The position numbers and the translations under genes are program-made. The notes beneath the pieces are model-generated. The model was not told the DNA's origin. It saw nothing but the letters and a program-made list of their open reading frames with translations, and did not search any database. 13,251 bases of DNA from an uncultured Lachnospiraceae bacterium (GTDB lineage Bacteria; Bacillota; Clostridia; Lachnospirales; Lachnospiraceae), in contig CAJUNN010000068.1 in NCBI GenBank assembly GCA_910587955.1, positions 1 to 13,251 on the forward strand, given 5' to 3'. This document shows, piece by piece, positions 13,191 through 13,251 of this stretch. Within the stretch, counting starts at the first letter, position 1, and each line of letters opens with the position of its first letter.

Positions 13191-13251
13191 ATACCTTAAC
13201 GGACAGTCCGAAGGACTTGTCATACGGGGTACCCGTAGGGTATACCTTAAC
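13191..13251 (-). repeat. Inverted third copy of the 51-bp repeat
   Basis: Read on the minus strand this is one full 51-bp unit plus the first 10 bases of the flanking TTAAGGTAT motif at both ends, so the tandem array may continue beyond the window. It differs from unit 2 of the left array at three positions: one in the loop of hairpin A (13230-13242) and two that exchange a G-C pair for A-T in hairpin B (13202-13221). It lies directly in front of the GHKL kinase ribosome site, where the kinase promoter would be expected; no clear -10/-35 pair is seen there. Confidence 0.88.

Noticed and set aside
12348..13199. A 283-codon plus-strand open frame opposite the GHKL kinase
   Set aside because: It is a complement of membrane-segment coding sequence, rich in Gln/His/Pro, with no domain pattern; the minus-strand frame carries all kinase motifs.
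13176..13223. A 16-residue N-terminal extension of the GHKL kinase starting at 13223
   Set aside because: The extension is encoded by the 51-bp repeat; a proper ribosome site sits 5 bases before the ATG at 13175.

Overview
The window looks like the chromosome of a low-to-mid GC Firmicute of the class Clostridia, probably a gut Lachnospiraceae-type organism. The support is near-consensus sigma-A promoters, strong AGGAGG-type ribosome binding sites with some TTG starts, a tmRNA with a clostridial-style tag ending in LAYAA and no encoded CCA, a mannose-family PTS, a LytTR/GHKL two-component pair, and dispersed intergenic palindromic repeats. The species cannot be named from this sequence. Almost every gene is on the minus strand; only the RpiR-type regulator is on the plus strand.

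Region 1 (about 86-5684, minus) is a seven-gene operon read right to left: MBL-fold hydrolase, PTS EIIB, EIIC, EIID, an intracellular neutral-ceramidase-like hydrolase, PTS EIIA, and a Cof-type HAD phosphatase. The genes are tightly packed, with an 8-nt overlap, directly abutting genes and ribosome sites inside upstream genes. A divergent MurR/RpiR regulator (5896-6690, plus) sits upstream. The shared intergenic region holds a promoter for each direction, plus inverted repeats that overlap the operon's -35 box and look like the RpiR operator. The likely picture is import and phosphorylation of an unidentified sugar or amino sugar conjugate, intracellular cleavage or lactone/amide hydrolysis, dephosphorylation, and control by a phosphosugar bound to the SIS domain.

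Region 2 (6743-9436, minus) is a three-gene operon: an OmpR-type response regulator, a HisKA histidine kinase, and an acylphosphatase whose ATG overlaps the kinase stop by one base. A hairpin with a T run closes it. Its leader contains two tandem copies of a 51-bp palindromic repeat.

Region 3 (9472-9918, minus) is ssrA (tmRNA), with its own promoter and a 14-bp terminator stem.

Region 4 (9926-13251, minus) is a cell-signalling module: an AgrC-like GHKL sensor kinase, an AgrA-like LytTR response regulator, and a CPBP intramembrane protease. Between the regulator gene and the protease gene is a textbook LytTR operator, two 9-bp direct repeats separated by exactly 12 bp, followed by a TATAAT box. 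This makes the protease the probable direct output of the kinase/regulator pair. No signal-peptide gene is visible. Another copy of the 51-bp repeat, inverted relative to the first pair, lies just upstream of the kinase at the right edge.

The two most notable non-coding signals are the LytTR double box at 11040-11069 and the 51-bp repeat family, whose copies differ by compensatory base changes in two separate hairpins.
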